64,000 nucleotides of DNA from Gammaproteobacteria bacterium. GTDB lineage: Bacteria > Pseudomonadota > Gammaproteobacteria > SZUA-152. The stretch spans positions 62,001-126,000 of the forward strand of contig JAOUJW010000011.1 in NCBI GenBank assembly GCA_029882975.1. Direction: 5' to 3'. The position numbers and the translations under genes were made by a program. Positions 1 through 10,046 of this stretch are shown here, piece after piece (within the stretch, counting starts at the first letter, position 1; each line of letters opens with the position of its first letter). Under the pieces are notes generated by a model. The model searched no databases, was not told the DNA's origin, and saw only the letters and a program-made list of their open reading frames with translations.

Positions 1-476
1 TTTTCCGAAACGGCTGCCGCCATAGCGTCCAGATCATGCCCCCAGTTCTTTGCTGCCACCTCTACTGCTTTTGCGCCAATGGCCTGAGTCACTAAAGGGT
101 ATACGGCAAAAGCGTATTGAGAAAAAATGATTTCTTCAGACGGAGCAGCAAAGGCACGAGCGATTAACTCTAAAACATCATTGGAGCCATTACCTAAGGT
201 AACTTGATTGCTCTGCACGTTTAGAACCCGACTCAAAGCCTGCTTTAACTCGAAACCGTTACCATCAGGATAACGATGCAATCCAGGCAAGGCATCTTTC
301 GCAGCCTCCAAAGCTTTTGGGCCGGGCCCCAAAGGATTTTCATTGGATGCCAGCTTGGTTACCTGTTTCAAACCATATTCCCGCTGCAGCTCCCCGATGG
401 GCTTCCCGGGTTGATACGGTGAGAGTTTCTGAATGCCGGGCAAAGCCAATTCAACAAAGGCGTTATCGCAACTCAT
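1..476 (-). CDS. hisC: Histidinol-phosphate aminotransferase, N-terminal part (cut by window edge)
   Basis: About 158 N-terminal residues are visible, starting at the ATG at 476 (MSCDNAFVELALPGIQ...). The gene continues past the window start. The fold-type I aminotransferase signature is clear: KLASNENPLGPGP near residue 42, then RYPDGNG and the cofactor-loop sequence LGNGSND. The family transfers an amino group to imidazole-acetol phosphate in histidine synthesis, and some members also act on aromatic amino acids. Its place directly after pheA on the same strand (48-bp gap) is the hisC2 arrangement of Pseudomonas-type genomes, where a role in Phe/Tyr synthesis is often proposed. The PLP lysine lies outside the window. 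Confidence 0.9.
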   Translation of the reverse strand, partial: MSCDNAFVELALPGIQKLSPYQPGKPIGELQREYGLKQVTKLASNENPLGPGPKALEAAKDALPGLHRYPDGNGFELKQALSRVLNVQSNQVTLGNGSNDVLELIARAFAAPSEEIIFSQYAFAVYPLVTQAIGAKAVEVAAKNWGHDLDAMAAAVSE

Positions 477-524
477 AGGGGTTTCCTGATGTATGTTTCC
501 AAAGTTATGCTGTGAATCTACAAA

Positions 525-1616
525 TCAAAACACGGCTTTTGGGTAGGAGCCAAGCACTTTGAGCATAGCGGACACTTTTTCCAATTCGACTAAAGCACCG
601 GCCACGGGTGTATCCGCAGCATGTCCTTCAATATCAATGAAAAAGACATATTCCCAAATTCCGGAACGAGACGGTCGTGACTCGATTTTTGTCATGGAAA
701 TATTATTGTCTGCCAAAGGTTGTAACAAAGAAGCCAAAGCACCCGGTCGGTTTTGGGCCGATACCAGTAAGGTGGTTTTGTCTTTGCCGCTGGCAGGCGT
801 TGATTTTTTACCAATCACAAGAAACCGTGTGGTGTTATTGGTATCGTCTTCTATTTTTTGCTTAACCAGGTGCAGTTGGTAAATTTCAGCCGCTGCGGCA
901 CTGGCAATAGCGGCTGTATTGGCTTCACTAACAGCCATTTTCGCTGCTTCAGCATTACTGCTCACCGCCACACGTTCAACACCCGGCATATGAGTATCCA
1001 ACCATCGTCGACATTGAGCCAGAGATTGCTGGTGAGAAAATATTTTTTTCACGCTACGCAGATCCACATCCGGGTCACGGCACAACAAATTGTGATGTAC
1101 GCGCAATTCAACCTCACCGCTGATTTTCAGAGACGATTGCAGGAACATATCCAAGGTGTGACTGACCACACCCTCAGTTGAGTTCTCTACCGGTACCACG
1201 CCAAAATCAACCGAATCCGATTCCACTTGCCGAAATATCTCTGCAATGGAACTCAAGGGCACCGTTTTCGCTGAATGACCAAAATGCTTTAATGCAGCGG
1301 CTTGAGTGAAAGTCCCTTCCGGACCAAAATACGCCACGGTAATCGGTCGTTCCACGGCCAGACAGGTAGACATGATTTCGCGAAAAATCCGCGCCATTTC
1401 CTTATCCGGAACCGGACCGGTGTTACGCTCAATGACATTGCGCAACACCTGTGCCTCACGCTCAGCACGGTAGAACTCGTTTTGCTCCCCAGCTTCCATT
1501 TTGGCGATGGCAACGTCTTTGGCCAAAGAACCGCGCTCATTGATCAGGGTCTGGATTTGTTCATCCAGCGCATTAATACGCTTGCGTAAGCTCTGTAATT
1601 TTTTACTATCTGACAT
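525..1616 (-). CDS. pheA: Bifunctional chorismate mutase / prephenate dehydratase (P-protein)
   Basis: The 363-residue protein has the full P-protein layout. An AroQ-type chorismate mutase helix bundle covers about residues 1-90 (LRKRINALDEQI). Prephenate dehydratase spans about 93-270 (VAYFGPEGTFTQ at its start, the catalytic NTTRF near 262). A C-terminal ACT domain carries GALASLLQPLA and ESRPSR, the phenylalanine-binding motif. It converts chorismate to phenylpyruvate in the cytosol and is probably feedback-inhibited by Phe through the ACT domain. It lies 28 bp downstream of serA and is probably cotranscribed with serC, serA and hisC. Confidence 0.97.
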   Translation of the reverse strand: MSDSKKLQSLRKRINALDEQIQTLINERGSLAKDVAIAKMEAGEQNEFYRAEREAQVLRNVIERNTGPVPDKEMARIFREIMSTCLAVERPITVAYFGPEGTFTQAAALKHFGHSAKTVPLSSIAEIFRQVESDSVDFGVVPVENSTEGVVSHTLDMFLQSSLKISGEVELRVHHNLLCRDPDVDLRSVKKIFSHQQSLAQCRRWLDTHMPGVERVAVSSNAEAAKMAVSEANTAAIASAAAAEIYQLHLVKQKIEDDTNNTTRFLVIGKKSTPASGKDKTTLLVSAQNRPGALASLLQPLADNNISMTKIESRPSRSGIWEYVFFIDIEGHAADTPVAGALVELEKVSAMLKVLGSYPKAVF

Positions 1617-1643
1617 AAGTTGTATAGGCTACTAAAACTCAGC

Positions 1644-2807
1644 TCACATTGTGCGAACAGCCAACACGCCATCAATGGCGCGGATTTCACTCAATACCGA
1701 TTCGTCGATGGCTTGATCCACATCTGCAACGGTATACGCCAGATCGCCTCTGGATTTATTTAACATATCAATAATGTTCAATCCCGCCTTGGCCATCGCG
1801 GTGGAAATCTGACCTACCATATTGGGCACATTGGAATTCACAATACCAATCCGATAACCTTCGCCCCGGCTCATTTGCACTTCGGGAAAATTTACAGAAT
1901 TTCGCACAGTACCGTTTTCCAGATATTCTCGCACCTGATCGGCGACCATAATGGCACAGTTCTCTTCCGCCTCGCGGGTAGACGCCCCTAAGTGCGGCAA
2001 AGCTATCACTCCCGGATGTTGCTTCAGTAAGTTGCTGGGAAAGTCACATACGTAGGCATGCAATTTTCCGGTCTTCAGCGCTGCCGCAACCGCTTCATCG
2101 TCCACGATGCCGCCGCGGGCAAAATTGAGGATCACCGCAGTTTTCTTCATGAGCTTAACCCGATCCGCATTGATCATATGACGAGTCGTATCCACCAATG
2201 GAACATGAAAACTCACGTAGTCTACAGCCGTCAATAACTCATCAATGCTGTTGGCTTTCTTAACTGTCGCTGACAACTTCCAGGCACCTTCCACGGTAAT
2301 ATTGGGATCATAACCGATGACGTTCATACCCATAGAAACCGCTGTATTGGCCAGAAGGCGACCGATTGCCCCCAAGCCCACCACACCAAGTGTGCGTCCG
2401 GGAAGCTCAAACCCGGCAAAATCTTTCTTACCGGCTTCAACCATTTTGTTGATTTCTTCATCGCTGCCTTGCAGATTGCGGGCAAAATCCCAAGCCTGAC
2501 AAATATTACGGGAAGCCAGCAACATACCAGCCAACACCAGTTCTTTAACGGCATTGGCGTTAGCGCCGGGCGCATTAAATACGGGTATTCCCAAAGCGCT
2601 CATTTTGTCCACGGGAATATTGTTAACCCCGGCACCGGCGCGTCCCACCGCCTTCAAGGTAGCCGGAATTTCCATATCGTGCATTTTGAATGAACGCAAC
2701 AAAACCGCATCGGGATGTTGAATCTCGGAAGCGATTTCGTAGTTTTCCCGCGGCAAACGTTCCAAACCGGCGACGGAGATATTATTTAAGGTCAAAATTT
2801 TGTACAT
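1644..2807 (-). CDS. serA: D-3-phosphoglycerate dehydrogenase
   Basis: This 387-residue 2-hydroxyacid dehydrogenase has the NAD-binding motif VVGLGAIGRLLANT near residue 141. The catalytic Arg is in NFARGGIVDD and the catalytic His in ALPHLGAST. A C-terminal ACT domain (about 315-387) is of the short type, with no intervening allosteric domain. It oxidises 3-phosphoglycerate, the first step of serine synthesis, and SerC next to it (28 bp upstream) does the second. The ATG is preceded by GGGGAG at good spacing. ACT presence suggests serine control. Family assignment is firm, and the serA role is inferred from the serC neighbour. Confidence 0.93.
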   Translation of the reverse strand: MYKILTLNNISVAGLERLPRENYEIASEIQHPDAVLLRSFKMHDMEIPATLKAVGRAGAGVNNIPVDKMSALGIPVFNAPGANANAVKELVLAGMLLASRNICQAWDFARNLQGSDEEINKMVEAGKKDFAGFELPGRTLGVVGLGAIGRLLANTAVSMGMNVIGYDPNITVEGAWKLSATVKKANSIDELLTAVDYVSFHVPLVDTTRHMINADRVKLMKKTAVILNFARGGIVDDEAVAAALKTGKLHAYVCDFPSNLLKQHPGVIALPHLGASTREAEENCAIMVADQVREYLENGTVRNSVNFPEVQMSRGEGYRIGIVNSNVPNMVGQISTAMAKAGLNIIDMLNKSRGDLAYTVADVDQAIDESVLSEIRAIDGVLAVRTM

Positions 2808-2834
2808 GATACTCCCCTGTCCTACCTTTGCGAC

Positions 2835-3917
2835 TTAGCCATTGCGTTTTTCAAAATCCGCCATGAACTCAATTAAGGCCTCTACACCGGCTTCCGGCAT
2901 AGCGTTGTAAATACTGGCACGCATACCCCCGACAGAGCGATGACCTTTCAATGTAACCAGCCCAGCTTCTTTTGCTTCGGCCAAAAATACGGAGTCCAGT
3001 TCCGCATTGCTCAATGTAAACGGAACATTCATCCAGGAACGTGACCCCACTTCCACCGGGTTGTGATAAAACCCGGACGCATCAATAGCGGCATACAATT
3101 TGGCGGATTTTCGTTGATTGACTTCAGCCATAGCAGTCAAACCACCGTTACTCTTAAGCCAATCAAACACCAAGCCTGCCAAATACCAGGTATAGGTGGG
3201 CGGCGTGTTGTACATAGATTCGTTATCTACATGAATCTTGTAATCGAACATGGCAGGCGTAGTCGCTGTGGTTTTTCCCATCAGGTCTTCCCGAACAATC
3301 ACCACCGCCATGCCGGCGGGACCGATGTTTTTCTGCGCGCCGGCGTAAATGACGCCAAATTTGCTCACATCCATGGGACGCGACAATATGGTGGAAGACA
3401 TATCCGCCACCAAAGGCACAGACCCTGTATCGGGTACATACGGAAACTCAACACCACCAATGGTCTCGTTAGGCGTGTAGTGCACGTAGGCCGCATCCGG
3501 ATTCAAGTTCAATTCCTGCTGTGAGGGGGTTGAAGTAAATTTATCCGCTTCCGTCGTCGCTGCGACATTGACCTCACAATAGCGCTTGGCCTCAGCAATG
3601 GCTTTTTTGGACCAGGCACCCGTATTGATATAATCAGCGCTGTTTTTATCACCCAGTAGGTTCAAAGGCACCATGGCAAACTGGCTGGATGCACCCCCTT
3701 GCAAAAACAACACTTTGTAGTTACTGGGTATAGCCATCAGTTCCCGCAAATCGGCTTCGGCTTTGGCGGCAATGGACATAAACTCTTTACCGCGATGACT
3801 CATTTCCATAACACTCATACCGGATCCGTTCCAATCCAGCATTTCCGCTTGAGCTCGCTCCAACACCTGTTCCGGAACCACCGCCGGTCCGGCACTAAAA
3901 TTAAACACTCTAGCCAT
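2835..3917 (-). CDS. serC: Phosphoserine aminotransferase
   Basis: The 360-residue length is typical of SerC. It begins MARVFNFSAGPAVVPEQVL, the family hallmark, and contains the PLP lysine in GAQKNIGPAG (near residue 196). It converts 3-phosphohydroxypyruvate and glutamate to phosphoserine, and in many gammaproteobacteria also serves pyridoxal phosphate synthesis. It lies 24 bp downstream of gyrA and 28 bp upstream of serA. The gyrA-serC-pheA order is conserved in Pseudomonas-like genomes, with serA inserted here. Confidence 0.97.
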   Translation of the reverse strand: MARVFNFSAGPAVVPEQVLERAQAEMLDWNGSGMSVMEMSHRGKEFMSIAAKAEADLRELMAIPSNYKVLFLQGGASSQFAMVPLNLLGDKNSADYINTGAWSKKAIAEAKRYCEVNVAATTEADKFTSTPSQQELNLNPDAAYVHYTPNETIGGVEFPYVPDTGSVPLVADMSSTILSRPMDVSKFGVIYAGAQKNIGPAGMAVVIVREDLMGKTTATTPAMFDYKIHVDNESMYNTPPTYTWYLAGLVFDWLKSNGGLTAMAEVNQRKSAKLYAAIDASGFYHNPVEVGSRSWMNVPFTLSNAELDSVFLAEAKEAGLVTLKGHRSVGGMRASIYNAMPEAGVEALIEFMADFEKRNG

Positions 3918-3941
3918 TACTTAACTGCTCCTGAAAATTCA

Positions 3942-6593
3942 TTATTCATCTGAGGAATCTGATGCATCGTCCTCACCACTGGGTTCCCCTGCAGCATCGC
4001 CTGCGACAGTATTATCTGCCACAGTCGCATCTGCCACAGTATCGCCTGACTCAGCATCCCCTTCCTCATCCCGTTCGTCAACGATGCGTTCCAGCCCAAC
4101 CAATTTCTCACCTTCGCCGAGACCGATCAACCGTACTCCCTGTGTATTGCGTCCCTGGACCGAAATTTCCGCCACCCGGGTTCGAATCAATGTGCCGCCG
4201 CTGGAAATCAACATGGTTTCATCGTCATCATTAACCAAGACAGCGCCCACCACCTGGCCGTTGCGCTCGTTCACTTGAATAGACACCACGCCCTGCCCAC
4301 CACGACCTTGCACCGGATAATTATCCACTGCAGTACGTTTTCCATAGCCATTTTCCGTCCCCGTCAGCACGGTACCCACGTCACCGATAATCAGGGAAAT
4401 GACTTTTTGCTCGTCGCCGATCTTAATACCACGCACACCACCGGCGGTTCGACCCATTTGACGTACATTGGACTCTTGAAAGCGAATACACTTACCGGCA
4501 CTGGTAAACAACATGACGTCTTTGCTGCCATCGGTAATATCCACGCCGATCAACTGGTCACCCTCGCGCAAATCAATGGCACGAATTCCGTTGGCCCGGG
4601 GTCTGGAAAAATCCACCAAAGGCGTTTTCTTCACCGTGCCAGATGCTGTGGCAAAAAAGATAAACTTATCCGCTTCATATTCACGAATGGGTAAGACGGC
4701 ATTGACACGCTCATCCGGCTCCAGGGGCAACAGATTCACAATGGGCTTGCCACGGGCAATACGGCTGGCCACGGGAAGTTCATACACTTTTTTCCAATAC
4801 ACTTTACCCTGGCTGGTAAAACACAAAATAGTGTCATGAGTATTGGCAATAAACAGCTTGTCGACAAAATCCGCGTCTTTCATGGAGGTGGCGGATTTAC
4901 CCCGACCGCCCCGGCGCTGTGCCCGGTAATCCGATAAAGGCTGTGCTTTGGCGTAGCCTTCATGGGATAAAGTCACCACCACGTCTTCTTCGCTAATCAA
5001 ATCTTCAACATTCAGATCGATTTGACTGTCGATAATTTCGGTACGACGTTTGTCGCCGTACTGTTCTTTGATTTGTTCCAGTTCCTCGCGAATAACTGCC
5101 ATCAAACGACTCTGATCGGAAAGAATCTCCTGCAAATCTTGAATTTTTTCCAGCAGTTCCTTGTATTCATCGATGATTTTGTCTTGTTCTAAACCGGTAA
5201 GACGGTGTAAGCGCAAATCCAAAATAGCCTGAGCCTGAACTTCAGTGAGTCGATAACCCGCATCACTAAGACCGTATTCATCACCCACGCCGTCAGGTCT
5301 GGAGGCCGCGGCGCCTGCCCGTTGCAGCATGTCGATAACAACACCTGGAGACCACACTTGCTCCAATAAACCCTTTTTAGCTTCGGCCGGGCTGGCCGCC
5401 GCTTTGATCAGGGCAATAATGGGGTCAATATTCGCCAGCGCAACGGCCAGACCTTCCAAGGTATGGGCCCGTTCACGAGCTTTGCGCAAGTCAAAAACAG
5501 TACGTCGGGTAACCACTTCGCGACGATGGTCAATAAACGCACTGAGGATTTGCATCAGATTGAGTAAACGAGGCTGACCGTTGACCAGCGCCACCATGTT
5601 AATCCCAAAAACCGACTGCATTTGGGTTTGCTGATACAAATTATTCAGCAACACCTCGCCCACTTCACCACGGCGCATTTCAATTACGATGCGCATTCCA
5701 TCTTTGTCCGATTCATCCCGCAGCTCGGTAATGCCCTCAATTTTCTTGTCTTTCACCAATTCGGCGATTTTTTCCACGAGGCGGGCCTTATTAACCTGGT
5801 AAGGCAATTCGGTTACGATAATACGTTGTTTGCCGGAATCGGTGCTCTCAATTTCAGTACGGGCACGCACGTAGATACGGCCACGGCCGGTACGATAGGC
5901 TTCACGAATGCCTCGGCCGCCGTTGATGATCCCTGCCGTGGGAAAATCCGGTCCGGGAATGTGTTGCATAATATCCGGTAACTCTATGGCGGGATTATCC
6001 ACCATGGCGATACAGGCATTGATCACCTCAGTGATATTGTGAGGTGGGATGTTGGTAGCCATACCCACCGCAATACCGGACGAGCCGTTGATCAGTAAGG
6101 ACGGAAATTTTGCCGGAAATACCGTGGGTTCTTTTTCATTCTCGTCGTAGTTGGGAACGAAATCGACGGTTTCTTTTTCCAGGTCCGCCAACAGTTCGTG
6201 GGCAATGCGGGACATGCGCACTTCGGTGTAACGCATGGCAGCGGCCGCATCTCCGTCTACGGAACCAAAATTACCCTGTCCATCCACCAGCATGTAGCGC
6301 AGAGAAAAGGGTTGGGCCATGCGTACAATAGTGTCATATACAGCGGAGTCGCCGTGAGGATGATATTTACCGATGACATCCCCCACGACACGTGCGGACT
6401 TTTTGTAGGGTTTGTTCCAGTCATTACCCAAGGTATTCATGGCGAACAACACGCGGCGATGCACCGGCTTGAGTCCGTCACGCACATCGGGCAGGGCACG
6501 GCCCACGATTACGCTCATGGCATAATCCAGGTACGACTGTTTCATCTCCTCTTCGATATCGACAGAGATAACTTCTTTGGCAAATTCCGTCAT
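3942..6593 (-). CDS. gyrA: DNA gyrase subunit A
   Basis: The 883-residue type II topoisomerase subunit starts [20 protein letters not shown]. The active-site tyrosine is in [11 protein letters not shown]. The quinolone-determining stretch [13 protein letters not shown] keeps the Ser and Asp of drug-sensitive alleles. The GyrA box (QRRGGRGK) opens the C-terminal DNA-wrapping beta-pinwheel, which shows repeated GIR/GVR blades. The last ~45 residues form a low-complexity acidic tail containing a tandem TVAD-type repeat and ending SSDE. It introduces negative supercoils with GyrB, which is not in the window. The 156-bp gap upstream (6594-6749) should hold the promoter, but I see no convincing -35/-10 pair there. 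Confidence 0.98.
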   Translation of the reverse strand: MTEFAKEVISVDIEEEMKQSYLDYAMSVIVGRALPDVRDGLKPVHRRVLFAMNTLGNDWNKPYKKSARVVGDVIGKYHPHGDSAVYDTIVRMAQPFSLRYMLVDGQGNFGSVDGDAAAAMRYTEVRMSRIAHELLADLEKETVDFVPNYDENEKEPTVFPAKFPSLLINGSSGIAVGMATNIPPHNITEVINACIAMVDNPAIELPDIMQHIPGPDFPTAGIINGGRGIREAYRTGRGRIYVRARTEIESTDSGKQRIIVTELPYQVNKARLVEKIAELVKDKKIEGITELRDESDKDGMRIVIEMRRGEVGEVLLNNLYQQTQMQSVFGINMVALVNGQPRLLNLMQILSAFIDHRREVVTRRTVFDLRKARERAHTLEGLAVALANIDPIIALIKAAASPAEAKKGLLEQVWSPGVVIDMLQRAGAAASRPDGVGDEYGLSDAGYRLTEVQAQAILDLRLHRLTGLEQDKIIDEYKELLEKIQDLQEILSDQSRLMAVIREELEQIKEQYGDKRRTEIIDSQIDLNVEDLISEEDVVVTLSHEGYAKAQPLSDYRAQRRGGRGKSATSMKDADFVDKLFIANTHDTILCFTSQGKVYWKKVYELPVASRIARGKPIVNLLPLEPDERVNAVLPIREYEADKFIFFATASGTVKKTPLVDFSRPRANGIRAIDLREGDQLIGVDITDGSKDVMLFTSAGKCIRFQESNVRQMGRTAGGVRGIKIGDEQKVISLIIGDVGTVLTGTENGYGKRTAVDNYPVQGRGGQGVVSIQVNERNGQVVGAVLVNDDDETMLISSGGTLIRTRVAEISVQGRNTQGVRLIGLGEGEKLVGLERIVDERDEEGDAESGDTVADATVADNTVAGDAAGEPSGEDDASDSSDE
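3999..4043 (-). repeat. 15-bp tandem repeat (3 units) in the gyrA tail
   Basis: Three in-frame 15-bp units at 3999-4013, 4014-4028 and 4029-4043 encode the repeated pentapeptide pattern (D/A/N)TVA(D/G) in the acidic C-terminal tail of GyrA. The copies differ by a few bases. They lie outside the pinwheel domain, so length changes would probably be tolerated. Confidence 0.8.
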
Positions 6594-6749
6594 AGGGGGC
6601 AGTTTTCCGGATTTAAGTGGTTATTGTAGTTCGACCTTTTAACCTAGCTCAGACTGTTTATAGTATCATATTCGTGCCCCCCACTGCATCAGGAAAAAAA
6701 CGGTTCAGAGAGAATTTAAGGGCCTCTGAGCTTGGACCAAGGAAAATTT

Positions 6750-7802
6750 TCAATCGTTTTGCATCATGGCCATCATGTTTTCCCGGTTTGGCCCATACAC
6801 CACTCCTTTTTCCGTCACAATGCAATCCACCAGCGCTGCTGGAGTGACGTCAAAGGCTGGATTGCGGGCAGTCGCACCGGTAGCCGCCACGTCTTGGCCT
6901 GCCAGGCACAGCACTTCCTGGGGCGAGCGTTGCTCAATGGGTATCAAACCACCGTGCTCCAAAGACATATCCACCGTCGAAGTGGGTGCAACCACCATAA
7001 ATTTCACCTTATGGTAGCGCGCTAAAACCGCCAGAGAATAAGTGCCGATTTTATTGGCGACATCGCCATTTGCGGCAATCCGGTCTGAGCCAACGATCAC
7101 CCATTGAATCACGCCCTGTTGCATCAAATGCGCGGCCGCACCTTCAATCTGCAATTCCACCGGAATACCGTCTTTAAGCAGCTCCCAGGCAGTCAGCCGT
7201 GCGCCTTGCAACCAAGGCCGGGTTTCGTCGGCATAGACTTTATTGATTTTCCCCTGCTTGAACGCGGAGCGAATCACCCCTAAGGCGGTTCCGTACCCCC
7301 CCGTTGCCAAAGCACCGGCGTTGCAGTGCGTCAGTACGTTGCAGGACGATTTCATTTGCGCCGCACCGAGTTCCCCCATAGCCAGATTGGCGGCCAGATC
7401 TTCCGCATGAATCCGTTCGGCCTGCTGCTCCAATTGCCGCAATAACTGTTGCGGCTCGGCACCCCCATACTGCTCAATAACCCGGCTCTGGCGTTGCAGC
7501 GCCCATTGCAAATTTACCGCTGTAGGTCGGGATTGCAGCAGAAAATCCAAATCCTGTTGCAAACCGGCCCGCCAATGGGCTTGTTCCAGGCGTTGTTTGG
7601 CTGCCAGAACTACCGCATAGGCGGCACAGATACCAATCGCGGGAGCGCCGCGCACCACCATATCACGGATTGCATCCGCAACCATCGCACTATCGTTATA
7701 ATCCAGATAGGTTTCCTGGTGGGGTAACAGACGCTGATCCAATAAACGCAGCCTACTCTCACTGCCTCCCGTCCATTGTATTGCTTGAAAACTTTGCGCC
7801 AT
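6750..7802 (-). CDS. mtnA: S-methyl-5-thioribose-1-phosphate isomerase
   Basis: An aldose-ketose isomerase of the eIF2B-like fold. It carries the catalytic Cys in [14 protein letters not shown] and the catalytic Asp in [15 protein letters not shown]. It isomerises MTR-1-P to methylthioribulose-1-P in methionine salvage. An upstream in-frame ATG exists at 7844 ([11 protein letters not shown]...). I prefer the ATG at 7802 ([10 protein letters not shown], 350 aa) because GGCGGAG lies 8 nt before it and the earlier residues look non-conserved. It is divergent from mtaD, which supplies an upstream step of the same pathway. Confidence 0.94.
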   Translation of the reverse strand: MAQSFQAIQWTGGSESRLRLLDQRLLPHQETYLDYNDSAMVADAIRDMVVRGAPAIGICAAYAVVLAAKQRLEQAHWRAGLQQDLDFLLQSRPTAVNLQWALQRQSRVIEQYGGAEPQQLLRQLEQQAERIHAEDLAANLAMGELGAAQMKSSCNVLTHCNAGALATGGYGTALGVIRSAFKQGKINKVYADETRPWLQGARLTAWELLKDGIPVELQIEGAAAHLMQQGVIQWVIVGSDRIAANGDVANKIGTYSLAVLARYHKVKFMVVAPTSTVDMSLEHGGLIPIEQRSPQEVLCLAGQDVAATGATARNPAFDVTPAALVDCIVTEKGVVYGPNRENMMAMMQND

Positions 7803-7917
7803 ACTCATGACTCCGCCGGGTGTTGAAAGGTAAAAACGATACATTGTATCAAACCGGGGCCGTTAAAAAAGGCCGATACTTGCCAGACTTGCCCATAGCA
7901 CGGTAACCTACCCCGCT

Positions 7918-9258
7918 ATGGACAGTATCGATACACTCATACACGCAAAATGGATAATTCCAGTAGAGCCTGCGGCTACGGTTTATACCGATCATTCACT
8001 GGCCCTACACGAGGGACGTATTCTCAGCATTCTGCCCCAGGAGCAGGCGCGCAGACAGTATCAGGCCGACACCGTTCATGAACTAAGACACCACGCGCTG
8101 ATCCCGGGCCTGATTAACTGCCATACCCATGCCGCCATGTCTCTGTTTCGCGGCTTGGCAGACGATTTACCCTTAATGGATTGGCTACAAAACCATATTT
8201 GGCCTGCCGAAGGCCGTTGGGTCAACAACGAGTTCGTCCATGACGGCACCCAATTGGCGCTGGCGGAAATGATTCGCGGCGGCATTACTTGTTTTAACGA
8301 TATGTATTTTTTCCCCGATGAAACCGCCAGGATAGCCGATCTGACCGGTATGCGCGCTACGGTTGGTTTAATCCTCATCGATTTCCCCACGGTCTGGGCG
8401 GCCGATGCCGATGAATACCTGCACAAAGGCCTGGAGGTTCATGACCGCTTTCGCCATAACCCCCTCATAAGCACCGCCTTCGCACCCCATGCACCCTATA
8501 CGGTATCTGATCCGGCACTGGAAAAAGTGGTTACTCTGGCGGAAGAACTGGACCTACCCATTCACATGCATGTGCATGAAACTGCTTTTGAAGTACAACA
8601 GGCGCAGCAGGACTCGGGCAAACGTCCCATTCAACGCTTACAGGAGCTGGGCTTGGTTTCTCCGCGGCTGCTGGCGGTACATATGACCCAATTGAACGAT
8701 GCGGAAATGAGCTTATTTGCACAGGCGGGGGCTCACGTGGTGCACTGCCCGGAATCCAACCTGAAACTGGCCAGCGGCTTTTGTCCGGTACACGCATTAA
8801 GCCTATACGGGGTAAACATCGCCATTGGCACCGATGGTGCCGCCAGCAATAACGACCTGGATATGTTGGGAGAAATGCGCAGCGCTGCCCTGCTGGCCAA
8901 AGCTGTCAGCCAAGACGCCAGCGCTATACCTGCAGAAAATGCGCTGCGCATGGCCACCATAAACGGCGCCAAAGCGCTGGGGCTGGATCACAAGATCGGC
9001 TCCCTGGTGCCCGGCAAAGCCGCGGACATCACCGCCATTAACATGGACGATCTGGGCACCCAACCGGTCTACAATCCCGTATCTCAAATTGTCTATGCGT
9101 GCACCCGACAACAGGTCACTGATGTGTGGGTAGCCGGCAAACAGCTGTTGCGCCGGCAGGCACTCACCACTATTGACGAGCAAGCTATTAAACACAAAGC
9201 ACAGCTGTGGCGGGAAAAAATCTACCAGGCCGATCAACACCCGGAAAATGAGTCTTAA
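7918..9258 (+). CDS. mtaD: 5-methylthioadenosine/S-adenosylhomocysteine deaminase
   Basis: A 446-residue amidohydrolase of the TRZ/ATZ family. Metal-binding motifs appear in order: NCHTH near residue 69, APHAPYTVSD, IHMHVHET, a later His, and GTDGAASNNDLDM for the terminal Asp. In Pseudomonas the equivalent gene beside mtnA deaminates methylthioadenosine to methylthioinosine, so MTA salvage can run through inosine-type intermediates into MtnA. The same enzyme class also accepts S-adenosylhomocysteine. It faces away from mtnA across a 115-bp gap and leads directly into ubiG. Exact substrate preference cannot be read from sequence. Confidence 0.9.
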   Translation: MDSIDTLIHAKWIIPVEPAATVYTDHSLALHEGRILSILPQEQARRQYQADTVHELRHHALIPGLINCHTHAAMSLFRGLADDLPLMDWLQNHIWPAEGRWVNNEFVHDGTQLALAEMIRGGITCFNDMYFFPDETARIADLTGMRATVGLILIDFPTVWAADADEYLHKGLEVHDRFRHNPLISTAFAPHAPYTVSDPALEKVVTLAEELDLPIHMHVHETAFEVQQAQQDSGKRPIQRLQELGLVSPRLLAVHMTQLNDAEMSLFAQAGAHVVHCPESNLKLASGFCPVHALSLYGVNIAIGTDGAASNNDLDMLGEMRSAALLAKAVSQDASAIPAENALRMATINGAKALGLDHKIGSLVPGKAADITAINMDDLGTQPVYNPVSQIVYACTRQQVTDVWVAGKQLLRRQALTTIDEQAIKHKAQLWREKIYQADQHPENES

Positions 9259-9263
9259 GCTGT

Positions 9264-9311
9264 ATGAATACGAATGTAACTGAAAGTATGAATGAGCCTA
9301 AAAGCGTATGA
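9264..9311 (+). other. Possible 15-codon leader ORF overlapping the ubiG start
   Basis: After the mtaD stop, ATGAATACGAATGTA opens a 15-codon frame ([15 protein letters not shown]). Its TGA overlaps the ubiG ATG as ATGA. The first bases closely resemble the true ubiG start 44 bp later (ATGAATATAAATGTA), so this looks like a duplicated copy of the ubiG initiation region. It could couple translation of ubiG to upstream ribosomes or be a non-functional duplication. No strong ribosome-binding site precedes it. Confidence 0.3.
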
Positions 9312-10006
9312 ATATAAATGTAGACCCCGCTGAAATTGCCAAATTTGAAGCCCTGGCCTCACGCTGGTGGGACCCGGGCAGCGAGTTCAAACCCCTGCAC
9401 GACATCAACCCGCTGCGGCTTGGGTATATTCAGTCCTTCAGCCCGCTACGTGGAAAAAAAGTATTGGATGTGGGTTGTGGCGGAGGCATTCTCGCAGAAA
9501 GTATGGCTTTGAGCGGCGCCCAAGTCACGGGTATTGATATGGGTGAGGCTCCATTGAACGTGGCTCGGTTGCACGGAATGGAATCCGGTGTGCAAGTGGA
9601 CTACCGGCAGATCAGCGCCGAACAACTGGCAGCGCAAAGCCCGGCAAGTTTTGATGTCGTAACTTGCATGGAAATGCTGGAACACGTACCCGACCCGGCA
9701 TCCACATTGCAGGCCTGCCGTCAACTGGTGAAATCGGACGGCATGCTGTTTTTCTCCACTATAAATCGCAACCCAAAAGCGTATTTGTTTGCCATTGTCG
9801 GAGCCGAGTACATTCTCAATTTGTTACCCAAAGGCACCCATAATTACAAACAGTTCATTCGTCCCAGTGAACTGAACCAATGGGCCTTACAAGCCGGTAT
9901 TCGCATCTCGGATTTCACCGGCATGAGTTACAACCCGATGACACGGCAATATTCATTAGGCCAGGATGTCAGCGTAAATTACCTGGCCTGTGGCCGCTGC
10001 GACTGA
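9308..10006 (+). CDS. ubiG: Ubiquinone biosynthesis O-methyltransferase
   Basis: A 232-residue class I SAM methyltransferase. The typical UbiG N-terminus [19 protein letters not shown] is followed by [15 protein letters not shown] motif [14 protein letters not shown] (about residue 55) and [10 protein letters not shown]. UbiG performs both O-methylations of the ubiquinone ring and associates with the membrane through a lipid-binding region. It is between mtaD (49-bp gap) and mupP (40-bp gap), as in Pseudomonas. The start is supported by alignment to the family N-terminus rather than by a strong ribosome-binding site. Confidence 0.96.
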   Translation: MNINVDPAEIAKFEALASRWWDPGSEFKPLHDINPLRLGYIQSFSPLRGKKVLDVGCGGGILAESMALSGAQVTGIDMGEAPLNVARLHGMESGVQVDYRQISAEQLAAQSPASFDVVTCMEMLEHVPDPASTLQACRQLVKSDGMLFFSTINRNPKAYLFAIVGAEYILNLLPKGTHNYKQFIRPSELNQWALQAGIRISDFTGMSYNPMTRQYSLGQDVSVNYLACGRCD

Positions 10007-10046
10007 TTGGGTTCAGGCTGCAACACCTTTGTGACGCAAATTCACG

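Noticed and set aside
4275-4694. 139-residue plus-strand ORF within gyrA
   Set aside because: Opposite the conserved GyrA pinwheel domain, with no ribosome-binding site and no domain.
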